Shown piece by piece: positions 52,183-59,685 of a stretch of DNA of 64,000 nt; position 1 is the first letter of the stretch, and each line of letters opens with the position of its first letter. Below the pieces are notes generated by a model, which worked only from the letters and a program-made list of their open reading frames with translations, ran no database searches and was not told where the DNA came from. Origin of the DNA: RBG-16-64-43 sp964353865 (GTDB lineage: Bacteria > Chloroflexota > Anaerolineae > Anaerolineales > RBG-16-64-43); NCBI GenBank assembly GCA_964353865.1, contig CAYGXJ010000002.1:26445-90444 (forward strand), in the 5' to 3' direction. A program made the translations under genes and the position numbers.

Positions 52183-53127
52183 TTACTTCTCCTCGCGCGG
52201 GATCGACCGGGCGAGCGACACCAGGCCCGCTAGGCCGCCCAGGTTCATCGTCTCCACGGCGCTGCTGGGCACAATCACCAACGCGCCCTTCTCCTTGAGG
52301 CCTTCGAAGAGCATGTTCATCGCCCGCAGGTGCAGCGCGGTCGGGTTGTCCACGTAGGCGCGGGAGGCTTCGGCGAACGATGCGGCAATCTGCATTTCTG
52401 ATTCCCCGAGGATCACCCGCGCCTGCCGTTCGCGTTCGGCCTGCGCCTGGCGGCTGAGCGCATCCTCCAGGTTCTGGGGGACGATGACGTCGCGAATCTC
52501 CACCGACTGCACGGTGATGCCCCACGGCGTCGTGCGCTCGTCGATGATCTTCTGCAGGTCGGCGTCCATACGCGCCCGCCCCACCAGGATGTCGGCCAGG
52601 TTCATCTGGCCGATGATCTCGCGCAAGGCGGTCTGCGCGGCCCAGGCGATAGCGGCCCGGTAGTCCTCCACCTCGAGCGCGGCCTTTTGCGCATCCCAGG
52701 CCAGCCAGAACAGCACCGCATCCACGTCCACCGGCACTGTGTCCTTGGTGAGGGTCTTCTCTGCGGTGAAGGGTGTGACCATCACGCGGTGGTCGATCCA
52801 CATCGGCGCCGTGTCAACGATCGGGATGATCCAAAAGAGGCCCGGCCCGCGCAACCCGTGAAACTTTCCGAAGCGCAGGACGACGGCCTTGTCCCACTGG
52901 TTGGCCACCTTGAGCGCGAACAGGATGTAGAAGGCGGCCAGCACCAGGACGCCCGAGACCACCAGGCCGATCCACTGGGCCACGTGCAGCGAGTCGAGCA
53001 GCGCTGCGATGCCGACCAGCACCACCATGATCACCATGAACAAGAAGATGGAGATCCGGTTGACGCTGTGATCGGGAACTTTGCGGTCGAACAGGGCTTG
53101 CTTGATGACACGCGAGGTAAGGCTCAT
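52183..53127 (-). CDS. Slipin (SPFH/band 7 family)
   Basis: This 314-residue protein has two N-terminal membrane segments (about 25-72), then an SPFH domain with QWDKAVVLRFGKFHGLRGPG and VDAVLFWLAWDAQKAALEVE, and a coiled C-terminal part (NLEDALSRQAQAERERQARV). Slipins assemble at the membrane and organise stress-related complexes. GGAGGAGAA precedes ATG 53127. It is the first structural gene after the GntR repressor (gap 29 bases). No NfeD protease partner is in the window. Confidence 0.92.
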   Translation of the reverse strand: MSLTSRVIKQALFDRKVPDHSVNRISIFLFMVIMVVLVGIAALLDSLHVAQWIGLVVSGVLVLAAFYILFALKVANQWDKAVVLRFGKFHGLRGPGLFWIIPIVDTAPMWIDHRVMVTPFTAEKTLTKDTVPVDVDAVLFWLAWDAQKAALEVEDYRAAIAWAAQTALREIIGQMNLADILVGRARMDADLQKIIDERTTPWGITVQSVEIRDVIVPQNLEDALSRQAQAERERQARVILGESEMQIAASFAEASRAYVDNPTALHLRAMNMLFEGLKEKGALVIVPSSAVETMNLGGLAGLVSLARSIPREEK

Positions 53128-53156
53128 TTCTCCTCCAAACTTGCGGCTCGGCGCGA

Positions 53157-53555
53157 TCACGACGTGGAGCGTGCGCCTCCGCGGCGCGCCAGGCCATGGG
53201 CGAATGCGGCTTCGATTTCATCCGCGGTGAAGCCGAACTTCACGGCTTCCTCCAACCACACCTCGATCAGGCTTTCCAGGCGTGCCCGCCTTTCGGGTTC
53301 GGACGTGCGCGGCGGCGCCTGTTCCATCACGTATGTCCCTCGTCCTTGCTGCGTTGAGATCACCCCTTCCTCGTGCAATAGGCGATAGGCACGAGCTACC
53401 GTGTTGAAATTGATGCGCAGCTCGGAGGCCATTTCGCGCACGGTTGGCAACTGGCTGCCCGGGTCAAGCGTGCCGGCGGCAACCAGGGCTTTGACCTGTT
53501 CGAAAATCTGCGCGTAGATCGGGACCCGGCTGTGAAGATCAAGACGCAAATGCAT
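53157..53555 (-). CDS. GntR-family regulator (YtrA subfamily)
   Basis: This 132-residue repressor has a winged HTH (about 10-75) with QIFEQVKALVAAGTLDPGSQ and LPTVREMASELRINFNTVAR, wing ISTQQGRGTYV, and a short helical C-terminus of the YtrA type rather than an effector-binding domain. In Bacillus, YtrA represses an ABC-transporter operon that responds to cell-wall antibiotics. The start at 53555 (MHLRLDLHSRVPIYAQIFEQ) is preferred to the longer frame, which overlaps the operator repeats. It heads a nine-gene operon running to 45928. Confidence 0.92.
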   Translation of the reverse strand: MHLRLDLHSRVPIYAQIFEQVKALVAAGTLDPGSQLPTVREMASELRINFNTVARAYRLLHEEGVISTQQGRGTYVMEQAPPRTSEPERRARLESLIEVWLEEAVKFGFTADEIEAAFAHGLARRGGARSTS

Positions 53556-53568
53556 TCGCCTACTCCCG

Positions 53569-53619
53569 ATTGAACTAATTGTGCGATTCAACTAATTGTA
53601 GCATTGAACTAATTGTATA
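53569..53619. promoter_or_regulatory. Three tandem 17-bp operator repeats
   Basis: ATTGAACTAATTGTGCG, ATTCAACTAATTGTAGC and ATTGAACTAATTGTATA follow each other with no gap (53569-53585, 53586-53602, 53603-53619). The AT-rich block stands out in GC-rich sequence and overlaps the -10 element of the gntR promoter, so it is the likely repressor site. Confidence 0.85.
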
Positions 53620-53639
53620 TCCACTTCGCAATCTGTCAA
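53612..53639 (-). promoter_or_regulatory. Promoter of the gntR-led operon
   Basis: On the minus strand, TTGACA and TACAAT are 16 bases apart. The -10 element lies inside the third operator repeat; the start codon is 57 bases downstream. Confidence 0.75.
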
Positions 53640-54273
53640 GTATCATTCGGATGAGCTTGGAATCGGCTTGATTCTCTGGATTGGGTCGCTATAGTCACTC
53701 TGGAAGAGGTCGGGTGGGCCAGCGTGTGCCGGGGACGTTTCCCTCCCCTTCCTGCAGGCTGGGTTCAAGTTCAACCTGGTCGCTCCTGGTTGCGACTCGC
53801 GGGGCCAGCTGCGCCAGCCGCCGAGGGCGCGATCAGTTGACGCGGCAGGCGGCTCCCGGAGGTCAGAGGTCCCGGACCGCCAAGCATGCGGCAGTTGTCA
53901 TCGCGGCCGGTCCGGCGTGCCAAGCTTTGGCGGGGCCCGTGCGCATGCTACCCGCAGGTGGTCACATGCAATGCATGCTGTGCTCTCTCACGGGATGTCG
54001 TGCAGTGAGCGTGCGGCGGGCATGCGGGAGGGTGCGGTGCGGCCCCCTGAGTATCCTCCGCCCAGATAACGGTGGCGGTTCCGGCGCGGGCTACTTGCAC
54101 AAAGGCGCTCACCCGGCAACTCCGAGACCCATTCCGCGCGTGCACTGCCGCCGGGTTCACACCACTCCCTGACTCTCTGAGGCAGGCGGGCCGCACATAC
54201 TGACCCTCTTGAACGTCTTTCGGCTTGGATTGTTGGCCAAAGTACGTCGCCTGGCCGGTGGATGCCCATCCAC
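53640..54273. other. ~630-base non-coding region between divergent regulators
   Basis: No credible gene is seen; the open frames have biased composition and no family likeness. It contains ~50-bp repeat copy E (53939-53987). The rest shows nothing I can name. Confidence 0.55.
53939..53987 (+). repeat. ~50-bp dispersed repeat, copy E
   Basis: GTGCGCATGCTA, a 16-base spacer, then TGCAATGCATGCTGTGCTCT. It is the most diverged right end of the five copies. Confidence 0.6.
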
Positions 54274-54303
54274 TTGACAGATAGAACAAATGTTCTATAT
54301 AAT
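54274..54303 (+). promoter_or_regulatory. Consensus promoter with SOS-box-like palindrome in its spacer
   Basis: TTGACA and TATAAT, both perfect consensus, are 18 bases apart. The perfect palindrome ATAGAACAAATGTTCTAT (54281-54298) fills the spacer. Its core GAAC-AAAT-GTTC fits the Gram-positive-type LexA box (CGAAC-RNRY-GTTYG) apart from the outer bases. Confidence 0.85.
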
Positions 54304-54347
54304 AGGAGGATATCACGGGGCGCCGACAGCCCCCGGAGGAGGTGGCG

Positions 54348-54611
54348 ATGCTTGCGGGAACCTTGATACAACCTTCGAGTGGGCCAGACCTAGCCCGCCT
54401 GCAGGTGGCCGGCGAGTTCGAAATCCTGACCCCGCGCGAGCGCGAGGTCCTGCAACTCATCGTCGCCGGCCAGACCAATCGGCAGATTGCGGATTGCCTG
54501 GTAGTTTCGCCCGAAACGGTCAAAACCCACGTGCGTCACGTGCTGGGCAAAATGGGCGTCAACCGCAAGGCCGAACTGCGCGCCCTGCTCGACGCAGCAC
54601 GCTACGCCTGA
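54348..54611 (+). CDS. Stand-alone LuxR-type HTH regulator
   Basis: This 87-residue protein is almost only a LuxR/GerE helix-turn-helix: LTPREREVLQLIVAGQTNRQ then IADCLVVSPETVKTHVRHVL and GKMGVNRKAELRALL (about residues 27-82). A ~25-residue N-terminus has no receiver or ligand domain. GGAGGAGG lies before ATG 54348. A strong promoter under an SOS-like operator suggests production on DNA damage. Target genes are unknown. Confidence 0.88.
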   Translation: MLAGTLIQPSSGPDLARLQVAGEFEILTPREREVLQLIVAGQTNRQIADCLVVSPETVKTHVRHVLGKMGVNRKAELRALLDAARYA

Positions 54612-54623
54612 GAGCCTCTCCAA

Positions 54624-54655
54624 CACGGGGCTGTCCCAAAAGGGGCAGCCCCGTG
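54624..54655 (+). terminator. Terminator of the LuxR-type gene
   Basis: CACGGGGCTGTCCC and GGGGCAGCCCCGTG form a 14-bp stem with one G-U around an AAAA loop, starting 13 bases after the stop. No T run follows. It also faces the convergent lipoprotein gene. Confidence 0.65.
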
Positions 54656-54681
54656 CGCAAGTCCCCGTGGTCCGATCTCCC

Positions 54682-55485
54682 TCAGGGCGAGGCAGCGATC
54701 AGCGACCGCACATCCAGATCGTCGAAGGCAACCGTCAGCAGCGTGCTGCGTTCGGTGCGCGCAAATAGGCCAAGCTGGCCGGCCTCGATCAGTGGCTCGG
54801 TGTATGAAAGAACCGCCACGCCGTTGGCGTAGGCCGTGAACTGCGAGCCCTCAAAAACCACTGCGATTCGATTCTCCGCGGGCGCACCGGGCAACAGTGA
54901 GGGTGTCGCCTTCCAGGCACTCGCGCCTTCCAGACCCGGCCCGAGGTATCGCTCGAAGCGTACGCTGCCGTCGCAGGCAAAGCCGATGCGATATTGTCGA
55001 TCGCCCTCGGCACGCAACACCACCCCGAATTCATTCTTCGGCGCATCGCACAATAGGCTGCGCGCGGTCACCGCCAGGTACCCATCCGCCGGTACGCTCT
55101 CCGCAAGCAAGACGGCCATGGAGGCCAGCGGCTCCTTGAACGCGAACGTCAGTTGGCCGGCGGCGATGGCCACCGTTCCGCCACGCGTGGCATGCAGCGG
55201 CCAGCCGCGTGAGTTGGACGTGAAATCCTCGTGCAGGATGAGATCCCCGGCCTGCGGCGGGAGCGCCGGCGTGGGCGAGACGGCCGCCTCGGGTGTGGCC
55301 GTGGCTGTCGGCAGAGCGGGCAAAGGCGGCAACAGCGTGGACAGCGGAATCATCACCGTGGCCGTCGGGGTGAACGCGGGCGTGGGTGTGGCCGTAGCCG
55401 GAGCGATCTGACAGGCGCCGAGCACAAACGCCGCCAGCGCTGCGCTGCTCGCCAGCCCTCGTCGCCGGCCGCTTGCGCCTCTCAT
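54682..55485 (-). CDS. Putative lipoprotein with beta-sandwich domain 1
   Basis: This 267-residue exported protein has the lipobox FVLGAC (Cys about 25), a Thr/Pro-rich linker (about 30-80), and a C-terminal beta-sandwich (about 85-260) of the laminin-G/concanavalin-like type (LILHEDFTSNSRGWPLH; GYLAVTARSLLCDAPKNEFG; IAVVFEGSQFTAYANGVAVL). It overlaps the paralogue upstream by four bases. Such domains often bind glycans, but ligand residues are not recognisable. Confidence 0.75.
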   Translation of the reverse strand: MRGASGRRRGLASSAALAAFVLGACQIAPATATPTPAFTPTATVMIPLSTLLPPLPALPTATATPEAAVSPTPALPPQAGDLILHEDFTSNSRGWPLHATRGGTVAIAAGQLTFAFKEPLASMAVLLAESVPADGYLAVTARSLLCDAPKNEFGVVLRAEGDRQYRIGFACDGSVRFERYLGPGLEGASAWKATPSLLPGAPAENRIAVVFEGSQFTAYANGVAVLSYTEPLIEAGQLGLFARTERSTLLTVAFDDLDVRSLIAASP

Positions 55486-56321
55486 GGCAACTTCCAGTAG
55501 TCGAGCAAATCGAATTGGATGGCGTAACTGGGGGTGACATTGGAGGCAATGAACAAGCCGAAGCGTCCCTCGCCGAAGCGGTCGTCGTGTATCTCGTCGA
55601 GGAAGACTCCGTTAGCGTACAGCGAGAGCCGACTGCCGTCGGCCATCAGGCCCAGGCGGTTGGTCTGGTTCGGGCCGGCGAGGATGGCCGGGTTGGCCGT
55701 CCAGTCTTTGAGCTTGGTGAACTGGCTGCCATCCCAGGCGCGCAGCGAGTAGCGCCCGTCGCAGGTGAAGCCGAAGAGATAGCCCTGATTCAGGTCGGGT
55801 GCCCGCACCACCAGCCCGTAGCGGTCGGCGCCCGAACAGGCCGTCGTCATTGCCGTGGCCTCGATGTAGAAGTTCGCCAAGCGAGGCGCGGCCAGCCGCC
55901 ACCAGTCACCTTTGTCGGCCTCCGCCACGCTGAACACCAATTTGCCGTCGCGAATCTCGGCCTGCGGGTTGCCGCCCTCCAGATACCAGTTCTGCCCTGT
56001 GTCGAAGGCGTCGTGCCAATCCGGCGTGCCCAAGTTGATGCGTGGATCGGTGGCCGGCACGGTTGGGGTGGGGACAAGGGTCGGCGTGGGAGTAAGAGCG
56101 GGTGTCGCCGGGGGAGCAGTGGTCGGCGGCACAGACGAGGGCGGGACCACCGTGGCCGGGGCAAGCGTTGCAGCCTGCATCGGGCTGGAGGTCGGATGCT
56201 GCGTGAGCAGCTTGGCCACTTCCGTTTCCACTTGGGAGGCCGGCGGCGTGGGTGTGCCGGCCAACGTGCACGCCAGTGCCGCCACAACGCAGGCGGACGG
56301 GATGAGAATTGTGCGAGACAT
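55482..56321 (-). CDS. Putative lipoprotein with beta-sandwich domain 2
   Basis: This 279-residue paralogue of the next gene has a signal peptide with a lipobox-like VVAALAC (Cys about 18), a long Pro/Thr linker (about 20-90), and a similar beta-sandwich (PDWHDAFDTGQNWYLEGGNP; RYGLVVRAPDLNQGYLFGFT; LGLMADGSRLSLYANGVFLD). The two are co-transcribed, overlapping by four bases. They probably arose by duplication. Confidence 0.75.
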   Translation of the reverse strand: MSRTILIPSACVVAALACTLAGTPTPPASQVETEVAKLLTQHPTSSPMQAATLAPATVVPPSSVPPTTAPPATPALTPTPTLVPTPTVPATDPRINLGTPDWHDAFDTGQNWYLEGGNPQAEIRDGKLVFSVAEADKGDWWRLAAPRLANFYIEATAMTTACSGADRYGLVVRAPDLNQGYLFGFTCDGRYSLRAWDGSQFTKLKDWTANPAILAGPNQTNRLGLMADGSRLSLYANGVFLDEIHDDRFGEGRFGLFIASNVTPSYAIQFDLLDYWKLP

Positions 56322-56475
56322 GGGCAGATCCTCTTCTTCTGCAGACCGACGGAGTCTATGGATTGTACGCCGCAGAATGAGCTAGGTCTCACGAATAGGC
56401 CGTCCGCCCGGCCGGTCCCCGGAGCTCTCGCCAGCCGGCCCGGCTTACGGACTTTCCGATTATACAGAATGCATC

Positions 56476-56504
56476 TTGCGGCACGCTTCGGAATCTAATA
56501 GAAT
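56476..56504 (+). promoter_or_regulatory. Promoter of spoVS
   Basis: TTGCGG and TAGAAT are 17 bases apart. The 66-base leader contains a small hairpin GCCCA...TGGGC (56521-56537) ahead of the AAAGGAG ribosome site. Confidence 0.7.
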
Positions 56505-56570
56505 GAATCGGGGAGAATTAGCCCAATATGGCTGGGCAGCCAACAGGCCTTTCATCAAAGGAGAATTCTC

Positions 56571-56834
56571 ATGGCCGACATCATCAAAGTCTCAGCCGAG
56601 TCTCGAACCACAGCCGTTGCCGGAGCGATCGCCGGGATCGTCCGCGAACAGAAGCACGCTGAGGTGCAAGCCATCGGGGCGGGTGCGGTCAACCAAGCGG
56701 TGAAGGCATGTGCCATCGCGCGTGGATACCTCGAGGGAGACGGCTTGAACGTCATTTGCATCCCCTCCTTCACCGAGGTCACGATTGACGGCAAAGAACG
56801 GACTGCCATCCGCATTCTCGTCGAACCGCGATGA
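56571..56834 (+). CDS. spoVS: Stage V sporulation protein S family
   Basis: This 87-residue protein begins MADIIKVSAESRTTAVAGAI and has the SpoVS core EVQAIGAGAVNQAVKACAIA and SFTEVTIDGKERTAIRILVE. It folds like Alba nucleic-acid-binding proteins. SpoVS is widespread in bacteria that do not form spores, where its role is open. AAAGGAG lies eight bases before the ATG. It converges with holB 25 bases away. Confidence 0.95.
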   Translation: MADIIKVSAESRTTAVAGAIAGIVREQKHAEVQAIGAGAVNQAVKACAIARGYLEGDGLNVICIPSFTEVTIDGKERTAIRILVEPR

Positions 56835-56859
56835 GGCCATTCGTGCGGCGCGGCTGCAC

Positions 56860-57855
56860 CTAGAGCAATGGGGCTTCGAGCAGGGCCGCCTCGAGCGCCA
56901 ATCGCAAATTGAGGTTGCGCTCGATACCGCGCTCCACCCGTTGCAGCGCCGCCAGCCAGCGGCGTGCGCGCGCGGCCGGGATGTGTGTGGCCAACGCGCG
57001 GATCTCGTCGGCATAGTCCAGATTAGTGAGCGGCGCCTGCGAGTCGATTCCGGCCAGCAATAGGTCGTGGGTTAGGCTCTGCCACATTTCCAGTGTCCGC
57101 CGCAAAGCCTGTTCCTCATCGCGATCCTTCGTCAAACGGGCAACCTGCTCGAATCGCTTGGCGCGGCTAGACGTAAACACGGCGCGCCAGGCTTCGAGGG
57201 TGTGGCGGCGCGCCTGGGAAGCGCCTTCGTCCTCGGCCTCGCGCAGTGCCCAGCCCAACCGGCCTCCGCTGAGATGCGCCAGAAGCTTGGCGCGATCGGG
57301 CGGGACCTGCCAGCGATCAATCAGCGCAGCCTCAACCTCAGGGGTCGGAAGTGTGCGCAGGGCAATGACCCGGCAGCGCGAGACGATCGTGGGCGGGAGT
57401 GTTTCGGCGCTTTCGGCCGTAAGCAGAAGTATGACTGAGGCGGGCGGCTCCTCGGGCGTCTTGAGCAACGCGTTGGCGGTGCTCGAGGTGGCCTGATCGA
57501 AATCGGCCAGCAACCCGACCCGCCAACGCAGCTCGAGCGGCGAGAGCGCGAGCATGTGCATCATCTCGCGTGCGGCTTCCACCTTAATGGGCTTGCCCGG
57601 CTCCTGCGGCAGGAGAAGGAATAGGTCCGGATGCGTGCGCGCAGCGATCTGACGGCACGCCCGGCACGCACCGCACGCCTCTCCCGGTGCGGATGGTGCG
57701 GTGCAGTTCAGCGCCTGGGCGAAGGCCGTCGCCAGTGTGCGCTTGCCGATGCCGGCTGGGCCGGCGAAGAGATAGGCGTGGGCGGGGCGGCCTAGCGTCA
57801 AGTCGCGCTGCAAGGCACGAATCGCCCAGGCGTGCCCCACAACATTCCAGGTCAT
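56860..57855 (-). CDS. holB: DNA polymerase III delta' subunit
   Basis: This 331-residue clamp-loader subunit has an AAA+ domain with Walker A-like GPAGIGKRTLATAF, a zinc module CGACRACRQIAARTHPDL (with an upstream Cys), the sensor region SSTANALLKTPEEPP and the SRC motif IVSRCRVIAL. The ATG at 57855 (MTWNVVGHAWAIRALQRDLT) is chosen because a promoter ends seven bases before it; the longer frame to 57996 lacks conserved residues. No tmk is adjacent. holA lies 5 kb away. Confidence 0.92.
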   Translation of the reverse strand: MTWNVVGHAWAIRALQRDLTLGRPAHAYLFAGPAGIGKRTLATAFAQALNCTAPSAPGEACGACRACRQIAARTHPDLFLLLPQEPGKPIKVEAAREMMHMLALSPLELRWRVGLLADFDQATSSTANALLKTPEEPPASVILLLTAESAETLPPTIVSRCRVIALRTLPTPEVEAALIDRWQVPPDRAKLLAHLSGGRLGWALREAEDEGASQARRHTLEAWRAVFTSSRAKRFEQVARLTKDRDEEQALRRTLEMWQSLTHDLLLAGIDSQAPLTNLDYADEIRALATHIPAARARRWLAALQRVERGIERNLNLRLALEAALLEAPLL

Positions 57856-57862
57856 GCGGCTG

Positions 57863-57891
57863 ATTCTAGCCGTTGGATGCACGAACGACAA
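57863..57891 (-). promoter_or_regulatory. Promoter of holB, probably leaderless
   Basis: TTGTCG and TAGAAT are 17 bases apart on the minus strand. The ATG starts seven bases after the -10, at the expected +1, with no ribosome site. Confidence 0.65.
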
Positions 57892-58052
57892 GGCGCAATG
57901 AGCCTGGCAGAGCCCTAGCGGCACCCATTCGCTCGCCCCTTGCCCCCGCGGGTGGCGGGAATTGGGGAAATCGTGTAGAGTTAAGCAACAGGGCACGTCA
58001 ATAGGGCTGGGGCGCTTGAGCCCCAGACTTCAGCAAAGGAGCGGGAACCAAA

Positions 58053-58352
58053 ATGGCTAAAGGACTGAGCAAAGCCGAGTTCATCGGGAAACTCTCCGAG
58101 GCGACCAAGCTGAGCAAGCGCGAAGTCGCCGACTACCTGGAAGCGATCTCGCTCTTGGTCGTGGCCGAACTGAAATCGAGCGGAGAGGTGACGATCCCGG
58201 GCTTGTTCAGGGCAAAGGTCGCCGTCCGCCCCGAAACCCAGGACCGGATGGGGGTCAACCCCTTCACCAAGCAGCCCATACTGATCAAGGGCAAGCCATC
58301 CCGCAGAGTGGTCAAGGCGGCGCCGGTTAAGGCGCTCAAGGATTCGATCTAG
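58053..58352 (+). CDS. HU-like DNA-binding protein
   Basis: This 99-residue protein has the HU/IHF-type N-terminal helices (GLSKAEFIGKLSEATKLSKR; VADYLEAISLLVVAELKSSG) and the strand EVTIPGLFRAKVAVRPETQD, with a basic tail PSRRVVKAAPVKALKD. The arm GVNPFTKQPILIKGK lacks a clear Pro-tipped HU arm of standard sequence, so it is a divergent member. AAGGAG precedes the ATG. It is likely nucleoid-associated. A hairpin follows at 58361. Confidence 0.85.
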   Translation: MAKGLSKAEFIGKLSEATKLSKREVADYLEAISLLVVAELKSSGEVTIPGLFRAKVAVRPETQDRMGVNPFTKQPILIKGKPSRRVVKAAPVKALKDSI

Positions 58353-58360
58353 CCTGGCCC

Positions 58361-58381
58361 CGGTTTCGCAGTGCGAAACCG
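58361..58381 (+). terminator. Hairpin after the HU-like gene
   Basis: CGGTTTCGC and GCGAAACCG form a 9-bp stem around AGT, starting nine bases after the stop. There is no T run. More GC hairpins follow to 58470, so the region may hold a structured RNA; nothing is recognised. Confidence 0.45.
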
Positions 58382-58523
58382 CGACGAGGCGCCTGCCACC
58401 TGGGCAGGTGTGCCCTGCGCGTCGTTCGCCATTAAGCCGGCCCGGCCTCTGGCCGCGGCTGGCTTTGCGTTTAAGCCGCAGCGCAAGCCCAGAGTCTCAT
58501 ATCCAAGTCTAATCGGCCAGGCA

Positions 58524-58553
58524 TTGACTCCCGTCCCCGCGGGCTGATATATC
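58524..58553 (+). promoter_or_regulatory. Promoter upstream of a small membrane-protein frame
   Basis: TTGACT and TATATC are 18 bases apart. Confidence 0.55.
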
Positions 58554-58620
58554 CTCCCCTGGCGGCGCAGGGCGAGTCTGGCGCTCGCCCACGCGAAGGA
58601 TGCGGAAGGGATAGAGCCAC

Positions 58621-58746
58621 GTGAGTCGACGCCCTGGACGGGGGGAGGCCCCGCCCGGAGTGCGCTGGGCTATGCCCGCTTTGTTGCTTGCTGCAGCGCT
58701 GGTATTCGTGGCAATTGGCTCGCTGTTCGGCCTGACCTCCCGCTGA
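58621..58746 (+). CDS. Possible small membrane protein, 41 aa
   Basis: A GTG-started frame encodes VSRRPGRGEAPPGVRWAM followed by one hydrophobic helix PALLLAAALVFVAIGSLFGL and TSR. It lies below a good promoter and GGAAGGG is 11 bases upstream. The basic N-terminus with one membrane span is a common small-protein design. It is too short to identify, and coding is not proven. Confidence 0.4.
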   Translation: MSRRPGRGEAPPGVRWAMPALLLAAALVFVAIGSLFGLTSR

Positions 58747-58781
58747 AGTAAACCACTCGCGGGATTAGCCCCCGGCACGGA

Positions 58782-59528
58782 ATGCGGGCCGCAATGAGGG
58801 ACACTATGTTGCGCTTCTTGCCATTTGTCTCAACGGTCGTCACGATCCTATTCGCCGCCGTGGTGCTTGCCCGTTACCGCCGGCGTCGCGGCATGCACCT
58901 CCTGGTTTGGGCCATCGGCTTACTTCTGTACGCGTTGGGGACGGCGATGGAAGCGCTGCTGGGTCTCGCGTTCCATCTGCTGGCGCTCAAGACGTGGTAC
59001 CTGACAGGCGCCATGTTGACTGCGGCTTGGCTTGGGCAGGGGACCATGTTCCTATTGGTACGGCGCCGAGGTGTTGCCCCCGGCTTTCTGTTTGTGCTGG
59101 CTGCAGTGTCGCTGCTGAGCGCCTGGCTGGTGTTCAGCGCGCCTACCCTGGCTGGGTCCTACGACATCCTCGTTCCTGCGTCCGCCCAATACCGCGAGAT
59201 TCTTGCGCGGCCGGGTGCCGTTGTCGCGCTGACGATCATCCTTAACCTCTATGGGACTCTGCTGCTCGTGGGCGGGGCGTTGTGGTCGGCATGGCTCTTC
59301 TGGCGCAAGCAGGTCCTGGTGCACCGCGTGCTGGGCAATGTGCTTATCGCCGCCGGGGCACTGGCACCGGCCATGGGCGGCACCTTCCTGCGCCTGGGTC
59401 TGGCGGACTGGCTCTACGTGAGTGAATTGCTGGGGGCTGCGATCATGTTCGTTGGATTCATCGAGGCGACCGTGCCGCAGGAATCGCCCAACGCGGTGCC
59501 CCATCGCGCCAGCGCCCGGGCCACCTAG
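58782..59528 (+). CDS. Integral membrane protein, unknown function
   Basis: This protein of up to 248 residues has seven hydrophobic segments (for example FVSTVVTILFAAVVLARY, HLLVWAIGLLLYALGTAMEA, PGAVVALTIILNLYGTLLLV). Later in-frame ATGs at 58794 and 58806 are possible; none has a clear ribosome site. Arg clusters after the first segment suggest an outside N-terminus. I do not recognise a named family. It is preceded by the small membrane frame on the same strand. Confidence 0.65.
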   Translation: MRAAMRDTMLRFLPFVSTVVTILFAAVVLARYRRRRGMHLLVWAIGLLLYALGTAMEALLGLAFHLLALKTWYLTGAMLTAAWLGQGTMFLLVRRRGVAPGFLFVLAAVSLLSAWLVFSAPTLAGSYDILVPASAQYREILARPGAVVALTIILNLYGTLLLVGGALWSAWLFWRKQVLVHRVLGNVLIAAGALAPAMGGTFLRLGLADWLYVSELLGAAIMFVGFIEATVPQESPNAVPHRASARAT

Positions 59529-59685
59529 CTTCTGCACTTGCACCCCCCCCCACCGGCCGCGATCGATAGTCAAGCGTGTGCCGCCAGGATCTCTCTGGCG
59601 GCATTTTGCCGCGCAAGCCCCAATCCGGCATAATGAGGGCTGGGCGCTTCGCCCGGCCGACGGTAGACCCCGAGTACGGGGCCAG

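Noticed and set aside
53720..53800. Possible tRNA-like GGTTCAAGTTCAACC segment
   Set aside because: No acceptor, D or anticodon arms can be folded around it. Only tRNA-Leu at 40583-40667 meets all arms.
53681..54172. 163-codon frame upstream of the LuxR-type gene
   Set aside because: It has Arg/Gly/Cys-rich composition, no motif and no ribosome site, and it runs through repeat copy E.
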